A program made the position numbers and the translations under genes. A stretch of 64,000 nt of DNA from an uncultured Paracoccaceae bacterium (GTDB lineage Bacteria; Pseudomonadota; Alphaproteobacteria; Rhodobacterales; Rhodobacteraceae), in NCBI GenBank assembly GCA_951812615.1, contig CATOSU010000001.1, positions 682,001 to 746,000 of the forward strand, in the 5' to 3' direction. A model generated the notes under the pieces. The model was not told the DNA's origin and ran no database searches. It saw only the letters and a program-made list of their open reading frames with translations. Every line of letters begins with the position of its first letter. Within the stretch, counting starts at the first letter, position 1. Of this stretch, positions 45,015 through 52,723 are shown piece after piece.

Positions 45015-45566
45015 ATGACCGTCAAATCCGTCTGTGTCTATTGCGGATCGCGCCCGGGAGCAATGCCTGCCTATTCCGAGGCGGCTCAGACACTTGGCAC
45101 CGCCATCGCCGAGGCGGGCTGGCAGCTGGTCTATGGTGCCGGTGACGTGGGGCTGATGGGGGTGGTGGCCCGGGCCGCGCAGACCGCCGGCGGAGACACG
45201 TTCGGGGTGATCCCGGTGCACCTGCTGGAGCGTGAAGTCGGCAAGACCGACCTGACCAGTTTCGTGGTCACCGAAACCATGCATGAACGCAAGAAGGTCA
45301 TGCTGATGAACGCCAACGCCATCGTGGTTCTGCCGGGCGGTGCCGGGTCGCTGGACGAATTGTTCGAGGTCCTGACATGGCGGCAGCTGGGCCTGCATGA
45401 CAAACCGATCGTGGTTCTGAACACCGAAGGCTACTGGGACCCGCTGCTGACGCTGGTCGATCACGTGATCGCTCAGGGCTTTGCCGATCCGTCGCTGGCG
45501 TCGTTCCTGACGGTGGTGGACACGCCCGCGTCAGCGATGGCGGCCCTGGGCGCGGCTCCCTCCTGA
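45015..45566 (+). CDS. LOG-family nucleotide 5'-monophosphate phosphoribohydrolase-like protein
   Basis: 183 residues, TIGR00730/LOG fold. VCVYCGSRPG near the start, LVYGAGDVGLMGVVARAA, and the signature VLPGGAGSLDELFEVLTWRQLG (PGGxGTxxE with Ser for Thr) are present, as is MHERKKVMLMNANA. LOG enzymes remove ribose-5-phosphate from cytokinin nucleotides or related AMP derivatives; in bacteria the physiological substrate is often unclear. Its 3' end overlaps the convergent rarD gene by 94 bases. Ribosome site AGAGG. Divergent from the LysM gene. Confidence 0.88.
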   Translation: MTVKSVCVYCGSRPGAMPAYSEAAQTLGTAIAEAGWQLVYGAGDVGLMGVVARAAQTAGGDTFGVIPVHLLEREVGKTDLTSFVVTETMHERKKVMLMNANAIVVLPGGAGSLDELFEVLTWRQLGLHDKPIVVLNTEGYWDPLLTLVDHVIAQGFADPSLASFLTVVDTPASAMAALGAAPS

Positions 45567-46423
45567 CGCCAAAGCGCGACCGAGTAGAGGGCCAGAGCCA
45601 GCCAGATCATCGGGAACGCGATGCCGTGCCAGATGGTCAGCACCTCGCCGAAGATCAGTGCGGCGCAGATGAACTGCAGCGACGGGTTCAGATAATGCAG
45701 CACGCCAACCGTCGACATCGGGATCCGGCGGGCCGCGGCACTGAACAGCATCAGCGGCGCCGCGGTGATCAGCCCGGAAAACACCAGCAGGGCACTGTCC
45801 CGCAGTGACGGGCCAAAGGTCCCCTGCCCCGACCCGTGCAGCCAGATCAGCGTCAGCGCCGCCACCGGCAGGAACACCAGACACTCGCAGGTGACCGAGA
45901 CCACCGGCCCCAGCGGCAGCTGTTTTTTGATGCCGCCGTAGAACCCGAAGGTGATGCCGAGGATCAGCGAGATCCATGGCGGCGCGCCCAGCCCCAGGGT
46001 CAGGATCAGCACCGCCAGTGCGGCCAGCGCCACGGCGATGGTCTGCGACCGCTGCAGCCGTTCGCCGAACACCAGGTACCCGATCAGAACCGCGATCAGC
46101 GGATAGATGAAGTAACCAAGGCTGGTATCGGTGTTACGGCCGATTGCGGTCGCGTAAATGAACAGGAACCAGTTCACCGAGATGCAGCAGGTTGCCAGAA
46201 CGATAAGCGCGGTCTGTTTCCGGTTGGCAAAGGCGGTGCGGATTTCGCCGAGCCTGCCCTGAACCGCCAACACGCCGGCAAAGATCACGAAGGCCCAAAG
46301 CGCTCTGTGCGCCAGCACCTCGACTGGCGGAACGTCTGACAGGGTACGGTAAAAGAACGGCGACAACCCCCAGATGGCACTGGCAAAGATCGCGGCAAGA
46401 AGGCCGGCATACGCGTTGCTCAT
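45473..46423 (-). CDS. rarD: EamA-family transporter RarD
   Basis: 316 residues with ten membrane helices (two EamA repeats). FASAIWGLSPFFYRTL, PPVEVLAHRALWAFVI, ISVNWFLFIYA, TSLGYFIYPLIAVLIG and GVLHYLNPSLQFICA identify RarD, a putative permease linked with chloramphenicol resistance in some bacteria. The conserved part ends near YSVALWRQE; the last 28 residues have no membrane character and are encoded over the 3' end of the LOG gene. The start has AAAGGA six bases upstream. Confidence 0.9.
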   Translation of the reverse strand: MSNAYAGLLAAIFASAIWGLSPFFYRTLSDVPPVEVLAHRALWAFVIFAGVLAVQGRLGEIRTAFANRKQTALIVLATCCISVNWFLFIYATAIGRNTDTSLGYFIYPLIAVLIGYLVFGERLQRSQTIAVALAALAVLILTLGLGAPPWISLILGITFGFYGGIKKQLPLGPVVSVTCECLVFLPVAALTLIWLHGSGQGTFGPSLRDSALLVFSGLITAAPLMLFSAAARRIPMSTVGVLHYLNPSLQFICAALIFGEVLTIWHGIAFPMIWLALALYSVALWRQEGAAPRAAIADAGVSTTVRNDASDGSAKP

Positions 46424-46788
46424 CCGCTGTCCTTTCGGGCAATGGCCTGCGGCAAATCGGCGGTGGTTACAAGCGGACTGGATCCAGAATCCGGCCCGGC
46501 GGCAACCAAACGGCGGCCTCCGAGGCGGAATGACGTCAGGTCAACCCGCGGTAAAGCCCGCATTTTTCAAGAATGTGATCCCCAACCGGCCTCGGAATGT
46601 GCTAAAGAATTGTGCAGATTTGTCGAAGGTGATTTGTATGGATTGCGCCGGATTTTGGCGCGGGGCGGGAAACCGGAGTTGGCCGGCCGTCGTGAAAATG
46701 CCAGAATTACCGGTCACGACGAACGGAAATCAGCTTGCCAGTGCCGGCTTTGAGTGCGGCGCAATGAAACGAAGAAAGTGATCAGAGT
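46424..46788. other. 365-bp intergenic region, no gene supported
   Basis: Between rarD (minus) and the RTX protease (plus), so it should hold both promoters. Several open frames run through it on the plus strand, but their translations have no signal, domain or biased composition, and I leave them out. No clear palindrome or terminator was found. Confidence 0.45.
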
Positions 46789-48768
46789 ATGTGCGGTTTT
46801 TGTAGTGCAGCCACGTTGAAAGACGATTGCGGCGAAGACGGGTTTGGATCGGTCTCCGCTGATCTGGGTGTGATCGAGAACACCATTCCCGGCGATACCT
46901 CGACCACCGAAACCATCGCCCCGGGCGAAACCCGGGAAGAAACGCTGGAAGTGGCCGGCGATACCGACTGGTTCGCGATCGAAATGACCGCCGGTGATGC
47001 GATCCAGATTGATCTGGTCGGTGTTGACCATGACGCTGGCAACGGCCTGCCGGACCTGAACGACCCGCTGGTGCGGATCTACGACGAGAATGGCAACCTG
47101 CTGGACGAGAACGACGATATCGCCTTCAACAACCGCGACAGCCAATTGCAGTTCGTCGCCGAGGACACGGGCACCTATTACATCGAGGTTGCCGCCTACA
47201 ACAACGCAGGTGCGGGTGACTACAGCCTTGAGGTGCAGACCATCGTGCCACCGCCGCCGTCAACGCCGCTGGATGCGCTGCGTGGCAACAAGACGCTGAA
47301 CGACGATGACACGCTGCTGGTCTATTTTGCGGTGGCCGGCGACATCTATCAGGACGGCTCCGACACGTACACTGCCAGCGGCATGACCCAGTACGAGATC
47401 GATCAGTTCTTCTCGATCTTCGAGTCGATCGAGGAATTTGCCGATATCGATTTCGAGATCACCACGATCCGTGCCGACGCGGATCTGGAACTGGCCACGG
47501 CGACGCTGCCAAGCAGCCCGTCCGGCACGCTGCTGGGCTTCTTCAACTTCCCGACCTTCAGCGGCCAGGGCGGCTTTGGCATTATCAACAATGCGTTCAC
47601 CGGCTACAGCGATCAGGCTGGCGGATCGATGGACACCGGCGGGTTCATGTACGGCGTGGCCGTTCACGAGTTTGGCCATGGGCTGGGGCTGGGCCATCCG
47701 CATGACACCGGCAACGGGTCGGATGTCATGGATGGCGTGAGCGGGTCCAGCGACAGCGGCGATTTCGGCCTGAACCAGGCCGTTTACACGGCGATGAGCT
47801 ATATCGAAGGATCCGATATTGCCGGCGTTGCGGCCAGCGATGCCAATACCGGCCACGGCGCGACCTTCGCCGCGCTCGATATCGCGGTGCTGCAGGAGTA
47901 TTACGGCGCCAACACGACCCATGCGTCCGGTGACGACAGCTATACGCTGTTTGACAGCAACGACACCGGGTCGGGCGCGGGATATTACGCGATCTGGGAC
48001 ACCGGCGGCACCGATACGTTCGAATATACCGGCAGCAAGGACGCCGTTATCGACCTGCGCGAAGCCACGCTGGAATACGAAAACGGCGGCGGCGGGTTCA
48101 TATCCTATGTCGATGGGGTGATCGGCGGCTTTACCATCGCCAACGGGGTCGAGATCGAAAACGCGGCCTCGGGTGCCGGCGACGACCGTCTGGTAGGCAA
48201 TGGGCTGGGCAACGACATGCGGTCCGGCGACGGCAATGACGTCGTGGCCGGCTTCGATGGCGCGGACACGATCCGTCTGGGTTCAGACGACGATCTGGGC
48301 TACGGCGGCTCGGGCGATGACGAGGTTTTCGGCAACAGCGGCAATGACGAAATTCGCGGCTCGACCGGGAACGACGATCTGCGCGGCCAGAAGGGCAATG
48401 ACACCGTCCGCGGCGGCGGCGGCGACGACAAGCTGTCAGGCGGCAAAGATGACGACCTTGTCGTTGGCGGCGGCGGGAACGACACGCTGACCGGGGCCGA
48501 CGGCAACGACACGCTGCGCGGCAGCGACGGTGACGATACCTTCGAGTTCTCGGACGGAACTGATGAGGTCGACGGGTATGACGCGCTGAGCGACAATGAA
48601 CGCATCGATCTGAGCGACTATTCGGCGTTCGCAGACCTGACCGACCTGCTGACCAACCACATCAGTCAGGTGGGGGCCGATGTTCTGATAGACGATCTGG
48701 CCGGCAACACGATGCTGATTCTGGATACGAACCTGAGCGACATCGACGGGTTCGAATTCCTGTTCTGA
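46789..48768 (+). CDS. serralysin-like M10 metalloprotease with PPC and RTX domains
   Basis: 659 residues, probably exported by a type I system (no signal peptide; C-terminal RTX and DGFEFLF end). Residues about 25-150 form a pre-peptidase C-terminal (PPC) beta-domain (DTDWFAIEMTAGDAIQID, DTGTYYIEVAAYN). The catalytic domain has the zinc site HEFGHGLGLGHPHD (293-306) and Met-turn YTAMSY (about 333). RTX nonapeptides GGxGxD-like (GNSGNDEIRGSTGNDDLRG) run from about 465 to 575 and bind calcium. The N-terminus MCGFCSAATLKDDC is unusual in having three cysteines. No ABC/HlyD/TolC exporter is adjacent. The ribosome site is weak. Confidence 0.9.
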   Translation: MCGFCSAATLKDDCGEDGFGSVSADLGVIENTIPGDTSTTETIAPGETREETLEVAGDTDWFAIEMTAGDAIQIDLVGVDHDAGNGLPDLNDPLVRIYDENGNLLDENDDIAFNNRDSQLQFVAEDTGTYYIEVAAYNNAGAGDYSLEVQTIVPPPPSTPLDALRGNKTLNDDDTLLVYFAVAGDIYQDGSDTYTASGMTQYEIDQFFSIFESIEEFADIDFEITTIRADADLELATATLPSSPSGTLLGFFNFPTFSGQGGFGIINNAFTGYSDQAGGSMDTGGFMYGVAVHEFGHGLGLGHPHDTGNGSDVMDGVSGSSDSGDFGLNQAVYTAMSYIEGSDIAGVAASDANTGHGATFAALDIAVLQEYYGANTTHASGDDSYTLFDSNDTGSGAGYYAIWDTGGTDTFEYTGSKDAVIDLREATLEYENGGGGFISYVDGVIGGFTIANGVEIENAASGAGDDRLVGNGLGNDMRSGDGNDVVAGFDGADTIRLGSDDDLGYGGSGDDEVFGNSGNDEIRGSTGNDDLRGQKGNDTVRGGGGDDKLSGGKDDDLVVGGGGNDTLTGADGNDTLRGSDGDDTFEFSDGTDEVDGYDALSDNERIDLSDYSAFADLTDLLTNHISQVGADVLIDDLAGNTMLILDTNLSDIDGFEFLF

Positions 48769-48790
48769 TCCTGTCCCGATGAAAACCATG

Positions 48791-48819
48791 GGCCCCGGCC
48801 GTCGTGCCGGGGCCTTTTT
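48791..48819 (+). terminator. rho-independent terminator of the protease gene
   Basis: Perfect nine-base stem GGCCCCGGC (48791-48799) / GCCGGGGCC (48806-48814), six-base loop, then TTTTT. It lies 23 bases after the stop. Confidence 0.9.
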
Positions 48820-48917
48820 CGTGCGGCCGGGCCCGGGACACCGCTGCAAACCCGGATTGCAGACGGGGACAGCGGCCCGTTACGGTTGGCGCAGGGCAAC
48901 AGGCGCAGCATCGGGGC

Positions 48918-49751
48918 ATGCAGATGAATTTTCGCAGGATGACACGGGCCGAACTGGACACGGTTTTGAGCTGGGCCGCCGACGAAGGGTGGAATCCGGG
49001 GCTCGACGACTGCGACGCGTTTTTTGCCGCTGACCCGCAGGGGTTTTTCGTGGCCGAGGCGGAGGGCCGGGTCGTTGCCGCCATATCCGTGGTGAATCAC
49101 ACCCCGGAATTCGCCTTTCTCGGGCTCTACCTGTGCCTGCCGGCCTTTCGTGGCCGGGGGATCGGATACGGGCTGTGGCAGCATGCGCTGACCCATGCGG
49201 GCGGACGCACCATCGGGCTCGATGGCGTCCCCCAGCAGCAGGACAACTACCGCAAGTCCGGGTTCGCGCTGGCCGGTGGCACGCGGCGTTTTGTCGGGCG
49301 GGTCCCGGACAGTGTTGCGGCACAGGTCCGCCCGATGGCGGAGGCCGACCTGCCGGCGCTGCAGGATCTGGACACGAAGGCGGTCGGGTACCGCCGCCCG
49401 AAATTCCTGCGCCCGTGGCTGTCGGGGACGGGCACGCGCCGGACGCTGGTCTTTGCGTCCGGCGCGTGCCCTGTGGGCAGCGTGACCTACCGGTCCTGCC
49501 GCGACAGTGTGAAAATCGGACCGCTGATGGCGCCGGACATGAATGTTGCCGAGGCGCTGCTCTCTGCGGTTTCTGCCGCTGTTCCGGATGGCCCGCTGAT
49601 CATTGACGTGCCCGACAGCCAGAAGGCGCTGACCGCCTATTGCAGCGCCTGCGGCATGACGGTGCCCTTCGAAACCGCGCGCATGTACAAGGGCACGCCG
49701 CCCCCCGCCGCACCGGACGTGGTTTCAGTGGCGACGCTGGAACTGGGGTAA
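48918..49751 (+). CDS. GNAT acetyltransferase, double-domain
   Basis: About 277 residues. N-terminal GNAT domain with the acetyl-CoA loop LPAFRGRGIGYGLWQHAL and DNYRKSGFALAGG (alpha4-beta5 region). The C-terminal half (from about 138, RPMAEADLPALQDLDTKAVGYRRPKFLRPWL) resembles a second, degenerate acetyltransferase domain of the Acetyltransf_18/YitH kind. Substrate unknown. Start choice between two ATGs two codons apart (48918 and 48924); both have a G-rich site upstream. Single gene after the protease terminator. Confidence 0.82.
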   Translation: MQMNFRRMTRAELDTVLSWAADEGWNPGLDDCDAFFAADPQGFFVAEAEGRVVAAISVVNHTPEFAFLGLYLCLPAFRGRGIGYGLWQHALTHAGGRTIGLDGVPQQQDNYRKSGFALAGGTRRFVGRVPDSVAAQVRPMAEADLPALQDLDTKAVGYRRPKFLRPWLSGTGTRRTLVFASGACPVGSVTYRSCRDSVKIGPLMAPDMNVAEALLSAVSAAVPDGPLIIDVPDSQKALTAYCSACGMTVPFETARMYKGTPPPAAPDVVSVATLELG

Positions 49752-50007
49752 AGCCTGCCCGGACTGCGCGCGGGTCGCTGATTGCGGTGGGCCTGCGGTT
49801 GGCGGTGCGTCGCGACGGAACCTTATCGAATCGCCCTGCCCTGCGAACGATCGCGTTTCCACAGCAGCCGGATACGCCCGGTGCAGGCGGTGGCTGTCGC
49901 CGGCGAGAGTTCCAAAAAAACCTGATTTTCCAGATGAAATCATCCAGATCGGGTCGTTGTCCGGCTGCCGTGGCGCCGCGTTTCGCGCCACCTCACCACC
50001 GGGAGGC
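49752..50007. other. intergenic region upstream of the ArsR leader, no gene
   Basis: 256 bases between the GNAT gene and the arsR promoter. The only structure seen is a GC hairpin GTGGCGC / GCGCCAC (about 49971-49992) without a T-run. I see no coding content on either strand. Confidence 0.45.
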
Positions 50008-50037
50008 TTGACATGAAACCATTTGGTATCACATAAA
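50008..50037 (+). promoter_or_regulatory. promoter of the arsR-SRPBCC operon
   Basis: Perfect -35 TTGACA (50008-50013), then CATAAA (50032-50037) as -10 with 18-base spacing. Both flank the first operator copy, so a bound repressor would block RNA polymerase directly. Confidence 0.7.
50015..50030. promoter_or_regulatory. palindromic operator site 1
   Basis: GAAACCATTTGGTATC, near-perfect palindrome built on ACCA-NN-TGGT, sitting exactly in the -35/-10 spacer. Its reverse complement matches site 2 at 50041 except for single positions. Probably bound by the ArsR-type product downstream. Confidence 0.7.
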
Positions 50038-50040
50038 AGA

Positions 50041-50056
50041 GACACCAAATGGTTTC
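50041..50056. promoter_or_regulatory. palindromic operator site 2
   Basis: GACACCAAATGGTTTC, second copy in inverted orientation, centred 26 bp from site 1 and covering the expected transcription start and early leader. The outer arms of both sites pair perfectly over 15 bases (ATGAAACCATTTGGT and its complement at 50014-50028 and 50044-50058). Confidence 0.7.
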
Positions 50057-50070
50057 ATTTAGGAGGAGAC

Positions 50071-50118
50071 ATGGTTTCGATCAAAAAACTCTGCATGTTT
50101 CGCACCGGGTCGCCATGA
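50071..50118 (+). CDS. 15-codon leader ORF overlapping the arsR start
   Basis: MVSIKKLCMFRTGSP then TGA. It has the best ribosome site in the neighbourhood (AGGAGGAG) and an ATG directly behind it, while the arsR ATG (50115) has none of its own. The leader's stop codon overlaps the arsR start as ATGA, so translation of the leader should feed ribosomes into arsR. No known leader-peptide family; it could be purely a coupling device or a small peptide with its own role. Confidence 0.6.
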   Translation: MVSIKKLCMFRTGSP

Positions 50119-50438
50119 CGCCGGCTGCAGAACAGGCCGCCTTCCGCGCACTGGCTGACCCCACGCGCCGCGACATCCTGCGCCTTCTGGCACGGGATGA
50201 CATGACCATCGCGCAGGTGTCGGACCGGTTCGACATGACCCGCGCGGCGGTAAAAAAACACCTGACCGTCCTCAGCGACGGCGGCCTCATCACCGTTGAG
50301 GCGCGCGGGCGCGAACGCATCAACCGGCTGAGCCCGGCAGGCATGTCGCCGGTGCTCGACTGGCTCGAATTCTTCAACCAGTTCTGGGATGACCGTCTGG
50401 CCGTCCTGAAATCCGAAATCGAAAAGGAAAACCCATGA
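50115..50438 (+). CDS. ArsR-family transcriptional regulator
   Basis: 107 residues, winged helix of the ArsR type that is typically paired with an SRPBCC/AHSA1 gene. FRALADPTRRDILRLLARDDMTIAQVSDRFDMTRAAVKKHLTVLSDGGLI covers helix-turn-helix and wing (the recognition helix is RAAVKKHLTVL). There is no metal-binding ELCVCDL motif, so it is not a classical metal sensor. The start MTPAAEQAAF fits family length; an in-frame ATG at 50049 lies inside the operator with no ribosome site. Likely autorepresses through the double palindrome upstream. Overlaps the next gene as ATGA. Confidence 0.88.
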   Translation: MTPAAEQAAFRALADPTRRDILRLLARDDMTIAQVSDRFDMTRAAVKKHLTVLSDGGLITVEARGRERINRLSPAGMSPVLDWLEFFNQFWDDRLAVLKSEIEKENP

Positions 50439-50851
50439 CCGGCAACACGATCCGCAAATCCATCTTTCTCAAGGCCGATGCCGACACTGTCTGGCAGTGG
50501 CTGACCGATCCCGACAAGCTGGCAATCTGGTTTCACAAGCCGCCCAAACCGCTGCAGGATGGCGAAGCCTTCGAGATGTTCGGCACCACCAGCGGCGATC
50601 GGCTGATCTGGGGCGAGGTCAAGCAAGCGCGCCGGCCCCACCACCTCGAATACAGCTTCGTGGTCAAGCCGCTGGGCGATCACGAAACGCGGGTCATCTG
50701 GACGCTGGAGGATGTGCCCGGCGGCACGCGGCTGACGCTGGAACATGCGGGCCTGCCGGCGGGTGCAGAGGCGTTCGATCTGACGCTGGCGCTGGATAAA
50801 GGGTGGGACGACCACATTTCCCGCATGCGCGATGGCATTCACGGGACCTGA
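50435..50851 (+). CDS. SRPBCC/AHSA1-domain protein
   Basis: 138 residues, START-like fold. IRKSIFLKADADTVWQWLTDPDKLAIWF at the front and VIWTLEDVPGGTRLTLEHAGLP near the end are typical of the activator of Hsp90 homologue-1 family. Such proteins bind small hydrophobic ligands, and the ArsR-SRPBCC pair is a common two-gene unit in which the regulator may sense the same ligand. It overlaps arsR by four bases (ATGA). Ligand unknown. Confidence 0.87.
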   Translation: MTGNTIRKSIFLKADADTVWQWLTDPDKLAIWFHKPPKPLQDGEAFEMFGTTSGDRLIWGEVKQARRPHHLEYSFVVKPLGDHETRVIWTLEDVPGGTRLTLEHAGLPAGAEAFDLTLALDKGWDDHISRMRDGIHGT

Positions 50852-50856
50852 CCCCC

Positions 50857-50885
50857 TTGCCGCCACCCCGCCACAGGACTATCTG
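50857..50885 (+). promoter_or_regulatory. candidate promoter of the structured RNA
   Basis: TTGCCG (50857-50862), 17-base spacer, TATCTG (50880-50885), predicting a start near 50891, directly before the long-range stem of the RNA candidate. Confidence 0.4.
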
Positions 50886-50888
50886 GGT

Positions 50889-51050
50889 CGGGTGGCGGGT
50901 TCTGCCCTTCGCGTGTCAGGTTGCATTCCGGTGGCCTTACACAAATCCGAGGGAGCTGGCTCTGTCCGGATCCTGGTCCGTTTACCTGGCGCCCACCTGT
51001 ATTAACAGGTCCTCGGGAATCAGAACCCCACGGTTGTTTGGTGGTCCCGT
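50889..51050 (+). ncRNA. ssrS: structured RNA, probably 6S RNA
   Basis: No open frame with protein character fills this gap, but the sequence folds. GGGTTCTG (50897-50904) and CAGAACCC (51021-51028) pair perfectly over 116 bases, closing a long irregular hairpin. Inside, ACCTGT-ATTA-ACAGGT (50995-51010) forms a small 3'-side hairpin and CGGA-N6-TCCG (50967-50980) a tip. A closing stem, a large open central part with a small hairpin on its 3' side and a length near 160 are the plan of 6S RNA, and the segment around GCGCCCACCTG and AGGTCCTCGGGAATC is what I recall of alphaproteobacterial 6S. A sigma-70-like promoter precedes it. Ends are approximate. The alternative is another structured RNA or the leader of the cyclase mRNA. 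Confidence 0.55.
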
Positions 51051-51121
51051 CACGCATCTCCACGGCCGCTGTACCGGCGCCGGGGGCTGGGCTATACCTT
51101 CGGTAACAGGAGGACCCGCCG

Positions 51122-52681
51122 TTGGAAAAGCTCGGCCGCTACTTTTTGCAACATCCCCAATCGTTGATGGCGCTGGTGTTTCTGGGGCTTGTCGGCCTGC
51201 CGGTTGCCTTGTGGCTGGATCTTGAGCATCTCTCGGACAAGAACCTCGAACGGCAGGCCAGTTCCTTTTCCACGGTGATTTCCGGCGTCCGGTCCTATTA
51301 CGCCGAAAATGTCATCGCCCGCATCCACGCCGTCGATACCGAGACCCGGACCCTGCACAATTACCGCGAGGTCGACGGCGCAATCCCGATCCCGGCGACG
51401 CTGTCGATCGAGCTGGGCGATGCCATCAGCGCAACACAGGACGACATTCAGTACCGGTTCGTGTCCGACTATCCGTTCAAGGGGCGACCCACCCATGACC
51501 TGACAGCGTTCGAAACCGATGCGCTGGTCCAGTTTCGCGGTGGCAGGGACCCGGACCAGATGATGATCAGCCATACAGGCAACCTGTGGAACCACGAAGT
51601 TGACGTGGCCACGCCGGTCATCATGTCCCAGACCTGCGTCGATTGTCACAACAGCCACGTCGAAAGCAGCAAGACCGACTGGGCCGCCGGTGATGTCCGC
51701 GGCATTCAGTCGGTTTCCGTGCGCCAGCCAATCAGCCTCAACTTCTGGACCTTCAAGCACCTGCTGCTTTACCTGCTGATCGCGGGCGGGATCGGCTTTG
51801 TCCTGTCCTTCGTGCAATTCCGGCTGGCGGCCCGGTTTTCGCAGATGAACGACGAACTGGAGGCGAACAACACCTTTCTTGCCGGGATCTCGATGAAGCT
51901 GTCGAAATACCTGTCGCCGCAGGTCTACAAATCGATCTTCTCCGGCGACAAGGACGTGGAAATCTCGACCGAACGCAAGAAGCTGACGGTGTTCTTTTCC
52001 GATATCAAGGATTTCACTGCCACCACCGAACGGCTGCAGCCCGAGGAACTGACCGCGCTGCTTAATGAGTATTTCACCGAGATGGCGCGGATCGCCGAAA
52101 CCCATGGCGCGACCATCGACAAGTTCATCGGCGACGCCATCGTTGCCTTTTTCGGCGACCCGGAAACCAAGGGCACCCGGGGCGACGCCGAGGCCTGCCT
52201 GCGCATGGCGCTGGACATGCAGGCGCGTCTGGCCGAACTGGATGCCGAATGGCGGGCCCGCGGGCAGGAACAGCCATTTCAGGCCCGCATGGGGATCAAC
52301 ACCGGTTATTGCAACGTGGGCAATTTCGGATCAGCCGACCGGATGGATTACACCATCATCGGGGCCGAGGCGAACCTTGCCGCCCGGATGGAGGGCATCG
52401 CCGAACCCGGCGGCATCGTGATGAGCTATGAAACCTACGCGCTTGTGCGGGATCTGGTCGAAGCCGAAGCGATGGAGCCGGTGACATTCAAGGGCATCGC
52501 GCGCGAGATCGTGCCCTATCGGGTGATCGTGCCGAGGGCCGATACAGCCGCCGGTCCCATTCAGCAGACCGGAGACGGGCGGCAGGTCACGGTATCGCTG
52601 GACAAGCTGGACGACGCGGCGCGGGAACGGGTGCTGCGGGCGCTGCACGATGCATTGCGGCCGCCCAAGGCCAGCACCTGA
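51122..52681 (+). CDS. membrane adenylate/guanylate cyclase with c-type heme sensor domain
   Basis: 519 residues. TM1 about 14-32, periplasmic sensor about 33-210, TM2 about 213-231, then a class III cyclase domain. The sensor contains SQTCVDCHNSH (Cys172, Cys175, His176), a CxxCH covalent heme site in a Tll0287-like (DUF3365) context ending GDVRGIQSVSVRQPI. The cyclase has VFFSDIKDFT (metal Asp294), KFIGDAIVAFFGDP (Asp338), INTGYCNVGNFGS and IGAEANLAARMEG. Product cAMP is more likely than cGMP but not proven. TTG start at 51122 behind AGGAGG. It probably makes a cyclic nucleotide in response to redox state, a gas or an electron donor sensed by periplasmic heme. Confidence 0.88.
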   Translation: MEKLGRYFLQHPQSLMALVFLGLVGLPVALWLDLEHLSDKNLERQASSFSTVISGVRSYYAENVIARIHAVDTETRTLHNYREVDGAIPIPATLSIELGDAISATQDDIQYRFVSDYPFKGRPTHDLTAFETDALVQFRGGRDPDQMMISHTGNLWNHEVDVATPVIMSQTCVDCHNSHVESSKTDWAAGDVRGIQSVSVRQPISLNFWTFKHLLLYLLIAGGIGFVLSFVQFRLAARFSQMNDELEANNTFLAGISMKLSKYLSPQVYKSIFSGDKDVEISTERKKLTVFFSDIKDFTATTERLQPEELTALLNEYFTEMARIAETHGATIDKFIGDAIVAFFGDPETKGTRGDAEACLRMALDMQARLAELDAEWRARGQEQPFQARMGINTGYCNVGNFGSADRMDYTIIGAEANLAARMEGIAEPGGIVMSYETYALVRDLVEAEAMEPVTFKGIAREIVPYRVIVPRADTAAGPIQQTGDGRQVTVSLDKLDDAARERVLRALHDALRPPKAST

Positions 52682-52723
52682 GGTTCGTCCAGGCAGGAAA
52701 TTTGCGTCAGCCGGCCCGGCCTG

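Noticed and set aside
46374-46781. Plus-strand open frames in the gap before the RTX protease
   Set aside because: No ribosome site, signal or domain; they overlap the rarD start region and look like chance frames.
48180-48560. Regularly spaced repeats that could suggest a CRISPR or VNTR
   Set aside because: They encode RTX GGxGxD nonapeptides in frame inside the protease gene; spacing and variation follow the protein.
50049-50114. N-terminal extension of the ArsR protein starting at an ATG at 50049
   Set aside because: That ATG lies inside the second operator palindrome with no ribosome site, and the extra 22 residues have no family similarity.
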